Positions 42,554 to 51,107 of a DNA stretch of 58,938 bases are shown here, piece after piece (within the stretch, counting starts at the first letter, position 1; each line of letters starts with the position of its first letter). The DNA comes from CAYQDB01 sp964416195 (GTDB lineage Bacteria; Zixibacteria; MSB-5A5; GN15; FEB-12). The stretch is from positions 1-58,938 of the forward strand of contig CAYQDB010000014.1 of the NCBI GenBank assembly GCA_964416195.1. The letters are read 5' to 3'. The position numbers and the translations under genes are program-made. The notes beneath the pieces were generated by a model. It saw only the letters and a list, made by a program, of their open reading frames with translations. It did not search any database and was not told the origin of the DNA.

Positions 42554-43672
42554 TCAATACTCCTCTTCAAGTGCTCCTGAGTTTTGAGTTTGATGAGTGT
42601 AGATCATTGTCGTTTCAATATCCTTATGCCCCAGAATTCTGCCCATAGTAGCCGGATCAACTCCGTTCATCTGCATTAGGCTATTAAAAGTATGGCGGAG
42701 GTCGTGGACTCTGGTCAGATCGTTAAATCCAGCTGCCCGAGCCACTTTGATCAACGCCTTCCTCAGATTATCGCTGTCAAGTTGGCGACCGTCGTAATCG
42801 GTGAACACGTAACCATCAGTCTGCTCAAGAGAACTGAGAAGCTTGACTGAGGGTTGGTTGAGAAAGAATTCTCGGGAGTAGCTCTTCGGCGTCCACCCCT
42901 CCTTAGGCTGAATCCTGATCAGGCTGGTTTCCATATTCACATCATTCCAAGTCAGATTGCAGAGCTCACCTGAGCGTAGGCCAGTATTCAGCAGGAACTG
43001 AAAAACCCTGCTGTACGGCCGTAAGCGTCGGTTTTCTTTTGCCATTTGGCGCGCAGTTTTCAGAAACAAGCGGCACTCATCGGGTGTAAGTAATCTTGGC
43101 TGCCTCTTGGGCTGAGCACGCAACTTCTTCACTTTCCGTGTAGGAACTGAAGGAATCAAGTCGCGCTTATGTGCCCAAATAAAAGCTGAGCCCAGCATGA
43201 TAACCTCATTGTTGACTGTCTGTGGCAGGGGCAAACGCTTGTTAGTGTGTACACCAGGCTTGTCTCCGTCAGCCGCAGCCTTCAACTCAACAGACTCCAA
43301 GCGCTGCATTTGGTAAGATTCAATTACTTCAGGAGTGATTTGGGCTAGGAATCTGATGTTGGGGTGGAACATCCGTAGAAATGTAATGAAGGTATTCACA
43401 ACAGAGAGGTACCGCTTCACAGTACTAGGAGCTGTCCTGAGTCTCACATGGTCAGCATATTCCTGGAAAAAGCTATCAATGCGCTTGTGTCGGCCAACTA
43501 GTCCCAGTTTTTCCATTCGCTTTGAGTTTTCCAGGGACTCGATTTCCTTCTTGAGTATCTTAGCATCCTTGGCTGTCCCGGCCTTGATCCACTTGTGGCC
43601 GCCTCGATGACATATGACCACATAGTAGGTTTTCTTGCCCATCTTACCCTTTTTAGACTGTATACTTGCCAT
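42554..43672 (-). CDS. Tyrosine integrase of the tRNA-Ser element
   Basis: 372 aa, AGAGG 6 nt before the ATG. An arm-binding-like N-terminus rich in Lys/Arg, a core-binding SAM-like domain (about 60-160) and a full catalytic domain: Arg in NTGLRSGEL, HDLRHTF (HxxR), LGHKDI and the nucleophile Tyr in TMIYTHQ. It starts 99 nt from the tRNA 3' end and points into the element, the usual P4-type arrangement. A truncated sister lies at 19254-19751. Confidence 0.95.
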   Translation of the reverse strand: MASIQSKKGKMGKKTYYVVICHRGGHKWIKAGTAKDAKILKKEIESLENSKRMEKLGLVGRHKRIDSFFQEYADHVRLRTAPSTVKRYLSVVNTFITFLRMFHPNIRFLAQITPEVIESYQMQRLESVELKAAADGDKPGVHTNKRLPLPQTVNNEVIMLGSAFIWAHKRDLIPSVPTRKVKKLRAQPKRQPRLLTPDECRLFLKTARQMAKENRRLRPYSRVFQFLLNTGLRSGELCNLTWNDVNMETSLIRIQPKEGWTPKSYSREFFLNQPSVKLLSSLEQTDGYVFTDYDGRQLDSDNLRKALIKVARAAGFNDLTRVHDLRHTFNSLMQMNGVDPATMGRILGHKDIETTMIYTHQTQNSGALEEEY

Positions 43673-43770
43673 GCCAACCTCTTAGAAATTTGTTAGAAAA
43701 TATAGAAAGCGAAGAATGAAATGTCAATAATTTATTGATATAAAAGAGGAAAATTTGTTAGAAAACAATA

Positions 43771-43792
43771 TGGCGGAGAGGCAGGGATTCGA
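43771..43792 (+). repeat. Attachment-site core, copy 3 (within the intact tRNA)
   Basis: The last 22 nt of the tRNA gene, identical to the copies at 2003 and 19848. GTTAGAAAA motifs at 43692 and 43757 flank it on the integrase side, in line with integrase arm sites. Confidence 0.85.
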
Positions 43793-43859
43793 ACCCTGGA
43801 TGGCTATCAACCATACACGCTTTCCAGGCGTGCGCCTTAAGCCGCTCGGCCACCTCTCC
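43771..43859 (-). tRNA. tRNA-Ser (anticodon GGA)
   Basis: The 89-nt gene starts GGAGAGGTGGCCGAG, has the anticodon loop CTGGAAA (GGA), a long variable arm typical of Ser tRNAs, the T-loop GTTCGAATC and an encoded CCA end at 43771-43773. The 7-bp acceptor stem pairs perfectly. It serves as integration target: its 3' 22 nt recur at 2003 and 19848. Confidence 0.97.
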
Positions 43860-44051
43860 GTAACAAGACAAAATTGAAGGACCAAGCCACAAAGCCAAAT
43901 TAGCCGTTAATTTATAGCAAGGTCAGGAAAAGACAAGGACTATCTGGCTTGACAACAAAGCAGGTTGGTAGCCTACACCTTGGGGTGGGATGAATCAGAT
44001 TGGAAACACATTGTAAGCGGCGGAATACCCAGCCCTTGCATCCGGTATATC

Positions 44052-44819
44052 TCATCGCAACTGATGGAACGGCGTGAAGAACTTGCGCACTGTCAATTCC
44101 ACTGCGACAATCGAAGTGATCGTTACCGCTGAGAGCAGCATATAGGCGACGACAACCTGTAAAAGGACCGCCTGAAGCGGTTCCGCCCCGGCCAGAATCA
44201 TACCGGTCATAGCTCCAGGGAGGGCGACTATCCCCACCGTCTTCATGAAATTCAACATCGAGATCATCCCCGTCGTGGCGGCGTCGCGCTGGAACTTGCC
44301 CGCCGCAACTCGCCAGCTCTTTCCCAGCGAGAGCGAGGTCTCTATAGCCAGCTTGTTACTCTGAATGTCAGACGCAAGGCGGTCGATGGCAAGTGCCGAG
44401 GCGTTCATGGAGTTGCTGATTATCATGCCGGCCAGGGGGATAACATAGGGGGCCTCGAGCGGAATTATGTCAAGCAGCAGCATCACCGCCAACGTGAACA
44501 ACGAACCGGCAATCATGGCGGCAAACGTAACCGGAAAAGATCCTCTGAACTGCTTAATCCGACTCGAGGCAGCGTGCGCCCCAACGGTTATCATGATCAG
44601 AATGGAGAGAGCGATCAGCCAGAGGGATTCAAGGTCGAAAATAATCTTAAGGGCATAGCCAACCGCGATCAGTTGGACAAAGGCCCTAACCGACCCCAGC
44701 GCCATATCCTTCGCAACCGGAATACGCCACCACCTGGCGACCCCAATGGATATGGCTACCAAAACCAACGCTAGCAGGACTTCGGTTATTCCGAGTTGAT
44801 GAAGTTGCCCGCCCGTCAT
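44052..44819 (-). CDS. fetB: FetB-like ABC exporter permease (UPF0014)
   Basis: 255 aa with six or seven hydrophobic helices. The family-specific segment GMIISNSMNASALAIDRL, followed by a cytoplasmic ETSLSLGKSWR loop and GIVALPGAMTGMI, is diagnostic of FetB/YbbM. With FetA it forms an ATP-driven exporter linked to iron homeostasis in E. coli. The start overlaps the stop of the ICMT-like gene (ATGA). The ATPase gene is two genes upstream in the same operon. Confidence 0.9.
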   Translation of the reverse strand: MTGGQLHQLGITEVLLALVLVAISIGVARWWRIPVAKDMALGSVRAFVQLIAVGYALKIIFDLESLWLIALSILIMITVGAHAASSRIKQFRGSFPVTFAAMIAGSLFTLAVMLLLDIIPLEAPYVIPLAGMIISNSMNASALAIDRLASDIQSNKLAIETSLSLGKSWRVAAGKFQRDAATTGMISMLNFMKTVGIVALPGAMTGMILAGAEPLQAVLLQVVVAYMLLSAVTITSIVAVELTVRKFFTPFHQLR

Positions 44820-45376
44820 CTTATCAATCTTCTAAGAGTGTTCCACGTAGGGACTTTTCTCATGTATTCTTTGTATTCTTCTCCAAACTTTTTTATGTTG
44901 TACCAAGCTTCTTTCTCGGCTGCCATCCAGAAACAAAATGCTGACAACACTCCCAAGATCATCGAAAGAATCGACTGAAAAGCAAAAATAAGAGCGATAG
45001 ACCAAATTGCCATTCCCAAAGTCATAGGCTGACGAACCACGCGATACACGCCGGTGTTAATGAAAGCAGTAGTAGCAGTGGGATCGCCCGCTTGCGGTTT
45101 ACCTTTACGCTTCAGTTCAAGCATCGAGTCGAAGACTAAAATTGCTGAGGGGATATAAAGAATGAGACCGGCGACTTTTAACCACGAAGCGTCAAAGCGT
45201 ATCCACATTTCAGCGCCAAGAGTCAATTCGACTGTTAACAGACTAAAAAAGGTGCCCAAACCGACGTGCATGTAAATCTCACTAACCACATGTTCTCTAA
45301 CTGCATGGATTATACATATTACGTTTACAATCCATATCACTGCACAAATACCGACACAGAGTATATACCCGAGCAT
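44816..45376 (-). CDS. Isoprenylcysteine-carboxyl-methyltransferase-like membrane protein
   Basis: 186 aa with five hydrophobic helices and the C-terminal family motif GVYRVVRQPMTLG...EKEAWYNIKKFGEEYKEY, where the RHP-like and E-E pair parts bind SAM and metal or substrate. Bacterial members methylate lipids or unknown substrates. It is inserted between the fetA- and fetB-like genes, which is not the usual fetAB pairing. Confidence 0.82.
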   Translation of the reverse strand: MLGYILCVGICAVIWIVNVICIIHAVREHVVSEIYMHVGLGTFFSLLTVELTLGAEMWIRFDASWLKVAGLILYIPSAILVFDSMLELKRKGKPQAGDPTATTAFINTGVYRVVRQPMTLGMAIWSIALIFAFQSILSMILGVLSAFCFWMAAEKEAWYNIKKFGEEYKEYMRKVPTWNTLRRLIR

Positions 45377-45439
45377 TTTGCTTATCCTCTTCTACATGCC
45401 TCTTTTTGACCGAACCATTTCATACAACACCTTGATTGT

Positions 45440-46192
45440 TCACTCCAGTTGTTTCCCCTTGTACAGGCGACCTGCTTCGGTCTGGGGATCCATTATGACC
45501 TTTTCGCACAGACCCGATTCCACAAGGCGTCCGGCCACCATCAAGAGCGTTTCCCCACCCATGCGGAGAGCTTGCTCAGGATCGTGGGTAACCATGATGA
45601 CTGTAGAGGATGTTCGTGCGCAGACATCTACCACCAGCTTCTCAATTGACTCAGTGTAGGTTGGGTCAAGAGCCGAGGTTGGTTCATCCAGAAGAACAAC
45701 ATCCGGATCGGTTGCCAGAAGCCGTGCCAGGGCCACCCGTTGTTGCTCGCCGATTGAAAGGGTGTCAACGCTGCGTTCAACGAATTCCAAAGGAAGGTGC
45801 ACCTGCTTCGCGAGTTTCGTAGTTGCTTCCGCAGGCAGTTCGCTATTGGCGTAAAGGAAATTGTCCCGCACCGTTCCGGGGAAAAGATAGGGCGTCTGGA
45901 AAAGGTATCCGATAAAGCGCCGTAACTGGCAGGGATTATACTCTCTGGTATCTTTGCCTCGGAACAGGACTTTCCCTTCTGTTGGTTCGTCGAGACGGTT
46001 CAAGAGGCGAAGCAGGGATGATTTCCCCGCCCCGGAGGGGCCGATTATCGTATAGATATGTCCTTTGTGGAACGAAAACGAAGCGCCGTCAATGATCGTC
46101 TTGGTCTGGCTGCCTTCCGGCACGGAACGGGACAACCCCAGCATTTCAAGAAGGGGGACATCGGCACTAAGAGAACTATTCCTTTTCGCCAT
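45440..46192 (-). CDS. fetA: FetA-like ABC transporter ATPase
   Basis: 250 aa from the ATG at 46192; a TTG eight codons earlier is also open. Walker A GPSGAGKSS, Q-loop LFQTP, signature LSIGEQQR (variant of LSGGQ), Walker B VVLLDEPTSALD and the switch His in VTHDPEQ. Partner of the FetB-like permease. The start lies 17 nt inside the end of the nuclease gene. Confidence 0.88.
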   Translation of the reverse strand: MAKRNSSLSADVPLLEMLGLSRSVPEGSQTKTIIDGASFSFHKGHIYTIIGPSGAGKSSLLRLLNRLDEPTEGKVLFRGKDTREYNPCQLRRFIGYLFQTPYLFPGTVRDNFLYANSELPAEATTKLAKQVHLPLEFVERSVDTLSIGEQQRVALARLLATDPDVVLLDEPTSALDPTYTESIEKLVVDVCARTSSTVIMVTHDPEQALRMGGETLLMVAGRLVESGLCEKVIMDPQTEAGRLYKGKQLE

Positions 46193-47126
46193 CGCCAAAG
46201 TAGAGAAACCGCTCAAGCATTTTCACGTAATCGGACCAGCCGGCGCCGCCTTGCTTTTCTCGGATACGATTGATCGCTCCCAGCTTGCTGTCTATCTCGT
46301 CGCAGTAAAACACGATAAACGCCTCCGGTATCTGTGGTAGAATTGGCGAAGCATACTCATGTGTGCCGTGATGAGAAAGAATAAGATGCCGGAGTTTCAT
46401 CAATAGCTTTTCGGGGAATGATTCGATAGTAGCTGCTCGCTGGCATACCCAGGCATCGGCTGTTGAGATATGCCCCACGAGACGCCCTTCATCAGTATAG
46501 TCAATCATAGCATTCACCGCATACTGGGTGATCTTCCCGATATCGTGGAAAAGTCCGCCAAAGATAAGGTAATCCTTGTTGAGGAAATCATAGCCCTCGG
46601 ATGCACGTAACGCAAGTTCCGCAACATTGGCGGAATGCTCCGATAGTCCCCCTACGTATGCATGGTGCCAGAGTTTCCCTGCCGCCGCCTTGAGAAAGTC
46701 GTCGAAAAACTGCTCATCGGCCCAGAACGACTCAACCAGTTGCTTTATATAGCTGTTTTCAATTCTTTCAGTGAGACCGAGTATCCTGGCTTTCCGCTCT
46801 GGCTCCGGTTGAGGGGAATGAGGGAGAATATCCTCGATTTCATACTCATCATCTTTTGCAAGGCGAATGCGACTAATAGTAAGCTGCTTCTTGTTTTTAT
46901 ACTCGGTGACAACCCCACGCACCTTGACAACCATCCCCTCGGCCAGGTCGCTCAGGCAGAACTGGTCCGGTTCCCACATGACTGCAGGAATCCTGCCCGT
47001 GCAATCTCCTAGTTCCAGCCTAAGGTACTGACCGCGGGCGTACTCTCGGATTTCCTTGACTCGCACTGCAAAGAAGGAGGTAACGCTGTCATCAATGACG
47101 AAGTCTTTGATTTTCTTGCTTTCCAT
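46176..47126 (-). CDS. YhaM-like 3'-5' exoribonuclease (OB-fold plus HD domain)
   Basis: 316 aa from the ATG at 47126; an upstream ATG (47201) adds 25 residues that do not fit the family. An OB-fold nucleic-acid-binding domain (about 15-95) precedes an HD domain with HSANVAELAL, GGLFHDIGK (HD pair) and the later HHGTHEY. YhaM trims RNA and single-stranded DNA ends. The gene is divergent from lptF. Confidence 0.88.
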   Translation of the reverse strand: MESKKIKDFVIDDSVTSFFAVRVKEIREYARGQYLRLELGDCTGRIPAVMWEPDQFCLSDLAEGMVVKVRGVVTEYKNKKQLTISRIRLAKDDEYEIEDILPHSPQPEPERKARILGLTERIENSYIKQLVESFWADEQFFDDFLKAAAGKLWHHAYVGGLSEHSANVAELALRASEGYDFLNKDYLIFGGLFHDIGKITQYAVNAMIDYTDEGRLVGHISTADAWVCQRAATIESFPEKLLMKLRHLILSHHGTHEYASPILPQIPEAFIVFYCDEIDSKLGAINRIREKQGGAGWSDYVKMLERFLYFGDGEKE

Positions 47127-47194
47127 GGCAGCCTGCTGTTTTTGCTCTCCAAGCCTATACCACATCGGGCTTATCTTGTCAACTGAATATAGTC

Positions 47195-47223
47195 TTGGCA
47201 ACAGTGTGTATAACTAATATATT
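47195..47223 (+). promoter_or_regulatory. Sigma-70-type promoter of lptF-lptG
   Basis: TTGGCA, 17 nt, TATATT. The predicted start near 47230 is only about 5 nt before the lptF ATG, so translation would be almost leaderless; in keeping with that, no ribosome site precedes the ATG. Confidence 0.5.
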
Positions 47224-47234
47224 CTCTTCATGTT

Positions 47235-48566
47235 ATGAAAATACTGAGTCGCTACATTCTGAAAGAGCACGTGGGTCCTTTTCTATTTGCTTTCTTTACC
47301 ATTACCTTCCTGCTCATTATTGACTTTGTCCCCAAGATTGTCAACCAGGTTCTGGACAAGGACTTGCCGGTATCGGTAGTTTTCGAACTGATTACCCTTA
47401 ACCTGGCCTGGATGATTGCGCTTTCGGTGCCGATGTCGGTTTTGGTGGCTACCCTTATGGCGTTTGGCCGACTGACGTCCGATTTTGAGATTACCGCCGT
47501 GAAGACATCAGGTGTAAACCTGTTGCGGATAATGTTCCCACTGCTGGTAGCGGGAGGCGTTATCACTGTGGCCATGATCGGGTTCAATGACAGGATCCTC
47601 CCGGATCTCAACAAGAGAGCGCGCGCACTGCGCTCCGACATCTCGCGCATGCGTCCGACCCTGGTGTTTCGATCCGGCATATTTGTTTCCGACATCCCCG
47701 GCTACTTGATTCTCATCGACAAGATTGACCACCGCACATCCCGGGTTGAAGGAGTGCGCATTACCGACACCAAGGACCCTTCCAAGCCACAGATCATTGT
47801 CGCCGATTACGGGTTCTTGAAAGTCATCGACAATGGCAAGATCCTGCGCTTCACCCTGTATGACGGTGAACTACATTCGCTGGATGTTAAGGATGCGGAC
47901 AACTACCACAGGGTCGATTTCAAAGAACAGGTAATCAACATCGCCGGCACCGGCTCTGAGCTGGATCGCAGCAGTTCGGACTACCGCACCGACCGGGAGA
48001 TGTCGATCAAACAAATGCAGGCGAACGTCGACCGCGCCGAGGTCGCTATCAAGCCATTCCGAGAGAGAATCAGCAAGGCGCTCAGCGATAGATTTGACTA
48101 CCTTTTTTCAGACAGCTTTGCTTTGGCAGCTTCGGATAATACTGCAGACTCCATGGCGCTGTCGCATGTCAGGGAAGAGGCTGAAGCCCTGAAACAGCGC
48201 ATTACCAGTAGCAGGCAGCAAATCAAAGCCCAGGAGAGAGTAAAGGATAAGTATAATATCGAAATCTACAAAAAGTATTCTATCCCCGTGGCATCGCTGG
48301 CTTTTATCTTAATCGGCGCTCCACTGGGGGTGATATCGAAACGGGGCGGCATGGGGACAGCTATCGCTATCTCAATCCTGCTGTTTACTGTCTACTGGGC
48401 ATTTCTCATCGGGGGCGAGGACCTGGCCGACCGTGGCCTGATGTCACCTTTCTGGGCCATGTGGAGCGCCAACATCCTGATTGGAGCCATCGGTCTTTAC
48501 CTCATGTATGTTGTTGTCACCGAGAAACCGATCCTGGGCTTACTAAGAAAAGCATGCCTGAGGTAA
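47235..48566 (+). CDS. lptF: LptF/LptG-family permease, first copy
   Basis: 443 aa. Three N-terminal transmembrane helices, a long periplasmic domain (about 115-345) and three C-terminal helices, with FRSGIFV at the start of the beta-jellyroll and GAPLGVISKRGG at the return to the membrane. The periplasmic part includes an extra helical insertion of some 90 residues (about 250-340) not found in short family members. Together with the next gene product and an LptB ATPase it extracts lipopolysaccharide from the inner membrane. Confidence 0.92.
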   Translation: MKILSRYILKEHVGPFLFAFFTITFLLIIDFVPKIVNQVLDKDLPVSVVFELITLNLAWMIALSVPMSVLVATLMAFGRLTSDFEITAVKTSGVNLLRIMFPLLVAGGVITVAMIGFNDRILPDLNKRARALRSDISRMRPTLVFRSGIFVSDIPGYLILIDKIDHRTSRVEGVRITDTKDPSKPQIIVADYGFLKVIDNGKILRFTLYDGELHSLDVKDADNYHRVDFKEQVINIAGTGSELDRSSSDYRTDREMSIKQMQANVDRAEVAIKPFRERISKALSDRFDYLFSDSFALAASDNTADSMALSHVREEAEALKQRITSSRQQIKAQERVKDKYNIEIYKKYSIPVASLAFILIGAPLGVISKRGGMGTAIAISILLFTVYWAFLIGGEDLADRGLMSPFWAMWSANILIGAIGLYLMYVVVTEKPILGLLRKACLR

Positions 48567-48567
48567 A

Positions 48568-49650
48568 ATGATCAAGAAAATTGACCTGTACCTGCTGAAG
48601 TCTTTTTTCCTGGCCCTGGCAGTAGTCATTGTTGCTATAGGGCTGACCATCATCGTCATCAACGCAGTGGAAGAGTTGCGAGACTTCATAGACCACAAAG
48701 TCCCCCTGTCGAGTATTGCTGTGTACTATCTCTACTTCGGGGGTTGGGTAATCAAGTCGTTCTTTCCCATGTTCGTTCTGTTAGCCACACTTTTTTCCAT
48801 TTCGACTATGGCGCGGCGCAACGAGCTGCTGGCGATGAAGACCTCGGGGATCTCTCTGTACCGCATCATTCTTCCGTACCTGCTTGTAACAGTACTCCTC
48901 TCGATTGGTCATCTGTACTACAACGAGTACCTCTACCCGTCGGCTAACCGACGTCGGTTGGAAATTAAGGAATTCACCATCGAGAAACGATCAATGCGCC
49001 AGTTCAAACATGTATCGAATGTATACCGGCAGATTCGCCCGGGTTATTTCTACACCATCGGCGGCTTTAATATCGATCGTGGCGATGGTAAAGACCTTAA
49101 GGTCTACAAAACGAGCCAGAATCGCATAAATCAAATCATTACCGCTTCCATCGTGCTCTACCTTGATCATCGGTGGCTGGCAAAAAACGGGATGGTTCGC
49201 ACCTTCGATGATTCCGCCGGCGAGTCCTTTTCCGAGTTTACCGAGATGGCTCTACCCGATATCCAGGACAAGCCGGAGGACTTCTCCAAACGGATCGGCA
49301 AACCCGAAGACATGAGCTACGATGAACTCAGAACGTATATTGGATTGATGAAGCGGATCGGTGGCCCATGCCTTCATGAGTCAATTGACCTTGATATCAA
49401 GCTCGCCTACCCTCTGGCCTCGGTGATCGTTGTTCTCATAAGTATCCCCTTTGCCTCAAACCCGCGCCGTGGCAGTATAGCCATCTCGGTTGCAGCCGGA
49501 GCTCTGATCTCCCTTGTCTATTTCGTGTTGTTTCGGGTGCTGCAATCAGCAGGGTACAACGAACGGGTTCCCAAAGAGCTGGCCGTCTGGGGAGTCAATG
49601 CTCTCTTTTTTGTCATTGGCATGGCAGCTGTAGTGAAAGCGAGGAAATAA
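48568..49650 (+). CDS. lptG: LptG/LptF-family permease, second copy
   Basis: 360 aa, with the same membrane layout as LptF and the conserved FPMFVLLATLFSISTMARRNELLAM-type helix region and IPFASNPRRGS return loop. It starts 1 nt after the lptF stop, so the two halves of the exporter are co-expressed. It shows that the host has an outer membrane with exported lipopolysaccharide. Confidence 0.92.
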   Translation: MIKKIDLYLLKSFFLALAVVIVAIGLTIIVINAVEELRDFIDHKVPLSSIAVYYLYFGGWVIKSFFPMFVLLATLFSISTMARRNELLAMKTSGISLYRIILPYLLVTVLLSIGHLYYNEYLYPSANRRRLEIKEFTIEKRSMRQFKHVSNVYRQIRPGYFYTIGGFNIDRGDGKDLKVYKTSQNRINQIITASIVLYLDHRWLAKNGMVRTFDDSAGESFSEFTEMALPDIQDKPEDFSKRIGKPEDMSYDELRTYIGLMKRIGGPCLHESIDLDIKLAYPLASVIVVLISIPFASNPRRGSIAISVAAGALISLVYFVLFRVLQSAGYNERVPKELAVWGVNALFFVIGMAAVVKARK

Positions 49651-50432
49651 TGTCTGATCCCGATCATGAGAAGAATCGAATGGCCTGGAACGAGATGACA
49701 GATATTCATTTCAAGCACACTGATTACAAAGTGAAAGAATTCTTTAAAGGCCACTCAACTTTGAAATCTATCGAGCTGGCCGAGATCGGGGATGCCTATG
49801 GCAAAACGCTGTTGCATCTGATGTGCCAGTTTGGATTGGATACGCTTTCATGGGCGCGACGGGGAGCGATTGTAACCGGCGTGGATATCTCCGACAGGTC
49901 TATCGAACGGGCGAATGAGTTGAAAGAAAGAGCAGGCTTGCCTGCCAGGTTCATGCGCAGTGATGTCCTTGACCTGGATGGTAAAATTGACGCCAAGTAT
50001 GACATTGTCTTCCAATCGTACGGCACGCACTGCTGGATCTCCGACATTGACAGATGGGCGCAGGTGGTGGCGCATTATCTTAACCCGGGCGGCATCTTTT
50101 ACATCATTGACGATCATCCAATTATACAGATCTACGAAGTAGAAAACGGCTCCTACTTTGATACATTGCCGGAATATGCCTCTGGCCGACAGGACTATTG
50201 CGACCGCTCCTACATACTAAAGAATGAACTGGTCGAGTGGCAGCACACTCTGTCAAGCATCGTAAATGCTCTAATAAAAGCAGGGTTGACGATTGAGTTC
50301 GTAAATGAGTTTGACAAAGGCTACTACCCCGTCCACGAGGATTGGTACGAAAAAGACGGCTACTGGTACCCTCCCGGAGGGTCGCCACCGTACCCATTGA
50401 TGTTTTCCATTAGAGCGAGGAAAGGGGCTTGA
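49650..50432 (+). CDS. Class I SAM-dependent methyltransferase
   Basis: 260 aa. SAM-binding region: LLHLMCQFGLDTLSWARRGA, then GVDISDRSI and a conserved SDVLDL. The overall pattern (WNEMTDIHFKH at the start, HCWISDIDRWAQ later) is that of a family of uncharacterised small-molecule methyltransferases. The start shares one base with the lptG stop. Substrate unknown. Confidence 0.85.
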   Translation: MSDPDHEKNRMAWNEMTDIHFKHTDYKVKEFFKGHSTLKSIELAEIGDAYGKTLLHLMCQFGLDTLSWARRGAIVTGVDISDRSIERANELKERAGLPARFMRSDVLDLDGKIDAKYDIVFQSYGTHCWISDIDRWAQVVAHYLNPGGIFYIIDDHPIIQIYEVENGSYFDTLPEYASGRQDYCDRSYILKNELVEWQHTLSSIVNALIKAGLTIEFVNEFDKGYYPVHEDWYEKDGYWYPPGGSPPYPLMFSIRARKGA

Positions 50433-50486
50433 AACCCCGGTTGTCAACCGGCAGAGGGGCTGCACAAGACGAGCAAAATTCCTGCT

Positions 50487-50783
50487 ATGAACAGAGAAGA
50501 CAAACCAACTGAGTACCCCATAGACGGCACCCTTGACCTGCACATGTTTTCGCCAAAAGACACCAAGGAGGCGGTCGAAGAGTACATACGGGTCTGCCTC
50601 AAAAAGAACATCCTCTCTATCCGCATTGTGCACGGCAAAGGGATCGGCGTCAAAAGGGAGATCGTACACAGCTTGCTCAGGGAGCATTCCAACGTCATAG
50701 CTTTTCGCCACGAGGGTGGCTCTGGCGGTGGCTGGGGCGCCACCGTAGTCGACCTCAAGCCTTATACTAATTCGTCATCATAA
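50487..50783 (+). CDS. Smr-domain protein (MutS2 C-terminal-like)
   Basis: 98 aa made of one Smr domain: LDLHMF at about 15-20, then IRIVHGKGIGVKREIV (the HGxG motif) and the Gly-rich end GGSGGGWGATVVDL. Small stand-alone Smr proteins are nucleases or RNA-binding proteins. The ribosome site is not clear. Downstream is a hairpin-rich gap facing pyrF. Confidence 0.88.
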   Translation: MNREDKPTEYPIDGTLDLHMFSPKDTKEAVEEYIRVCLKKNILSIRIVHGKGIGVKREIVHSLLREHSNVIAFRHEGGSGGGWGATVVDLKPYTNSSS

Positions 50784-51107
50784 ATTGAATACAGCCAACG
50801 CACGCAAGGCAAAACCCTTTAGCAAGGTGTTGAAAAAAAACTGGAGTTCCTGTCTTTGCGAGCGAAGCGTGACGGTCTTCTGCCTATATGAAACGACGAG
50901 TCTCGTGTGGCAGTCCGCCTTCGGCGGATGACTCCTGCCTATTTTCGGCAGGTCTCGGAGAGACAGCCCCAAAGATGCCTGTTATGTCGGTTCTTGTTCG
51001 CCTTTGGCGAATGTGAACCGACAACTTTCAGCCAGAACATTGGCCGGCCATAATAGCCAACAGGCCGTTAAGTCGAGTGATTCTGTAATGCGAGCGCTCA
51101 CATTCGG
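50784..51107. repeat. Hairpin-rich intergenic gap between convergent genes
   Basis: Several inverted repeats follow each other: TCCGCC-TTC-GGCGGA (50914-50928), CCTGCC-TATTTTC-GGCAGG (50934-50952) and a long one at 50987-51021. The latter joins an outer TCGGTTC/GAACCGA and an inner TTCGCC-TTT-GGCGAA stem. None is followed by a good U-run in either direction, but together they may stop transcription from both sides. They look like extragenic palindromic repeats. No gene is seen. Confidence 0.6.

Larger units (their letters stand above)
19848..43792. mobile_element. Integrative element at tRNA-Ser(GGA) carrying signalling and hydrogenase-Hdr genes
   Basis: It runs from core copy 2 to the core inside the intact tRNA-Ser gene, about 23.9 kb. 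The intact integrase gene sits 99 nt inside the tRNA end and is transcribed away from it, the standard layout. The interior is mosaic: debris from 20465 to 24100, an AT-rich signalling block with hdrCB, then a less AT-rich hydrogenase block. No conjugation or replication genes are visible, so it is a genomic island or an element mobilised by others. Confidence 0.72.
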
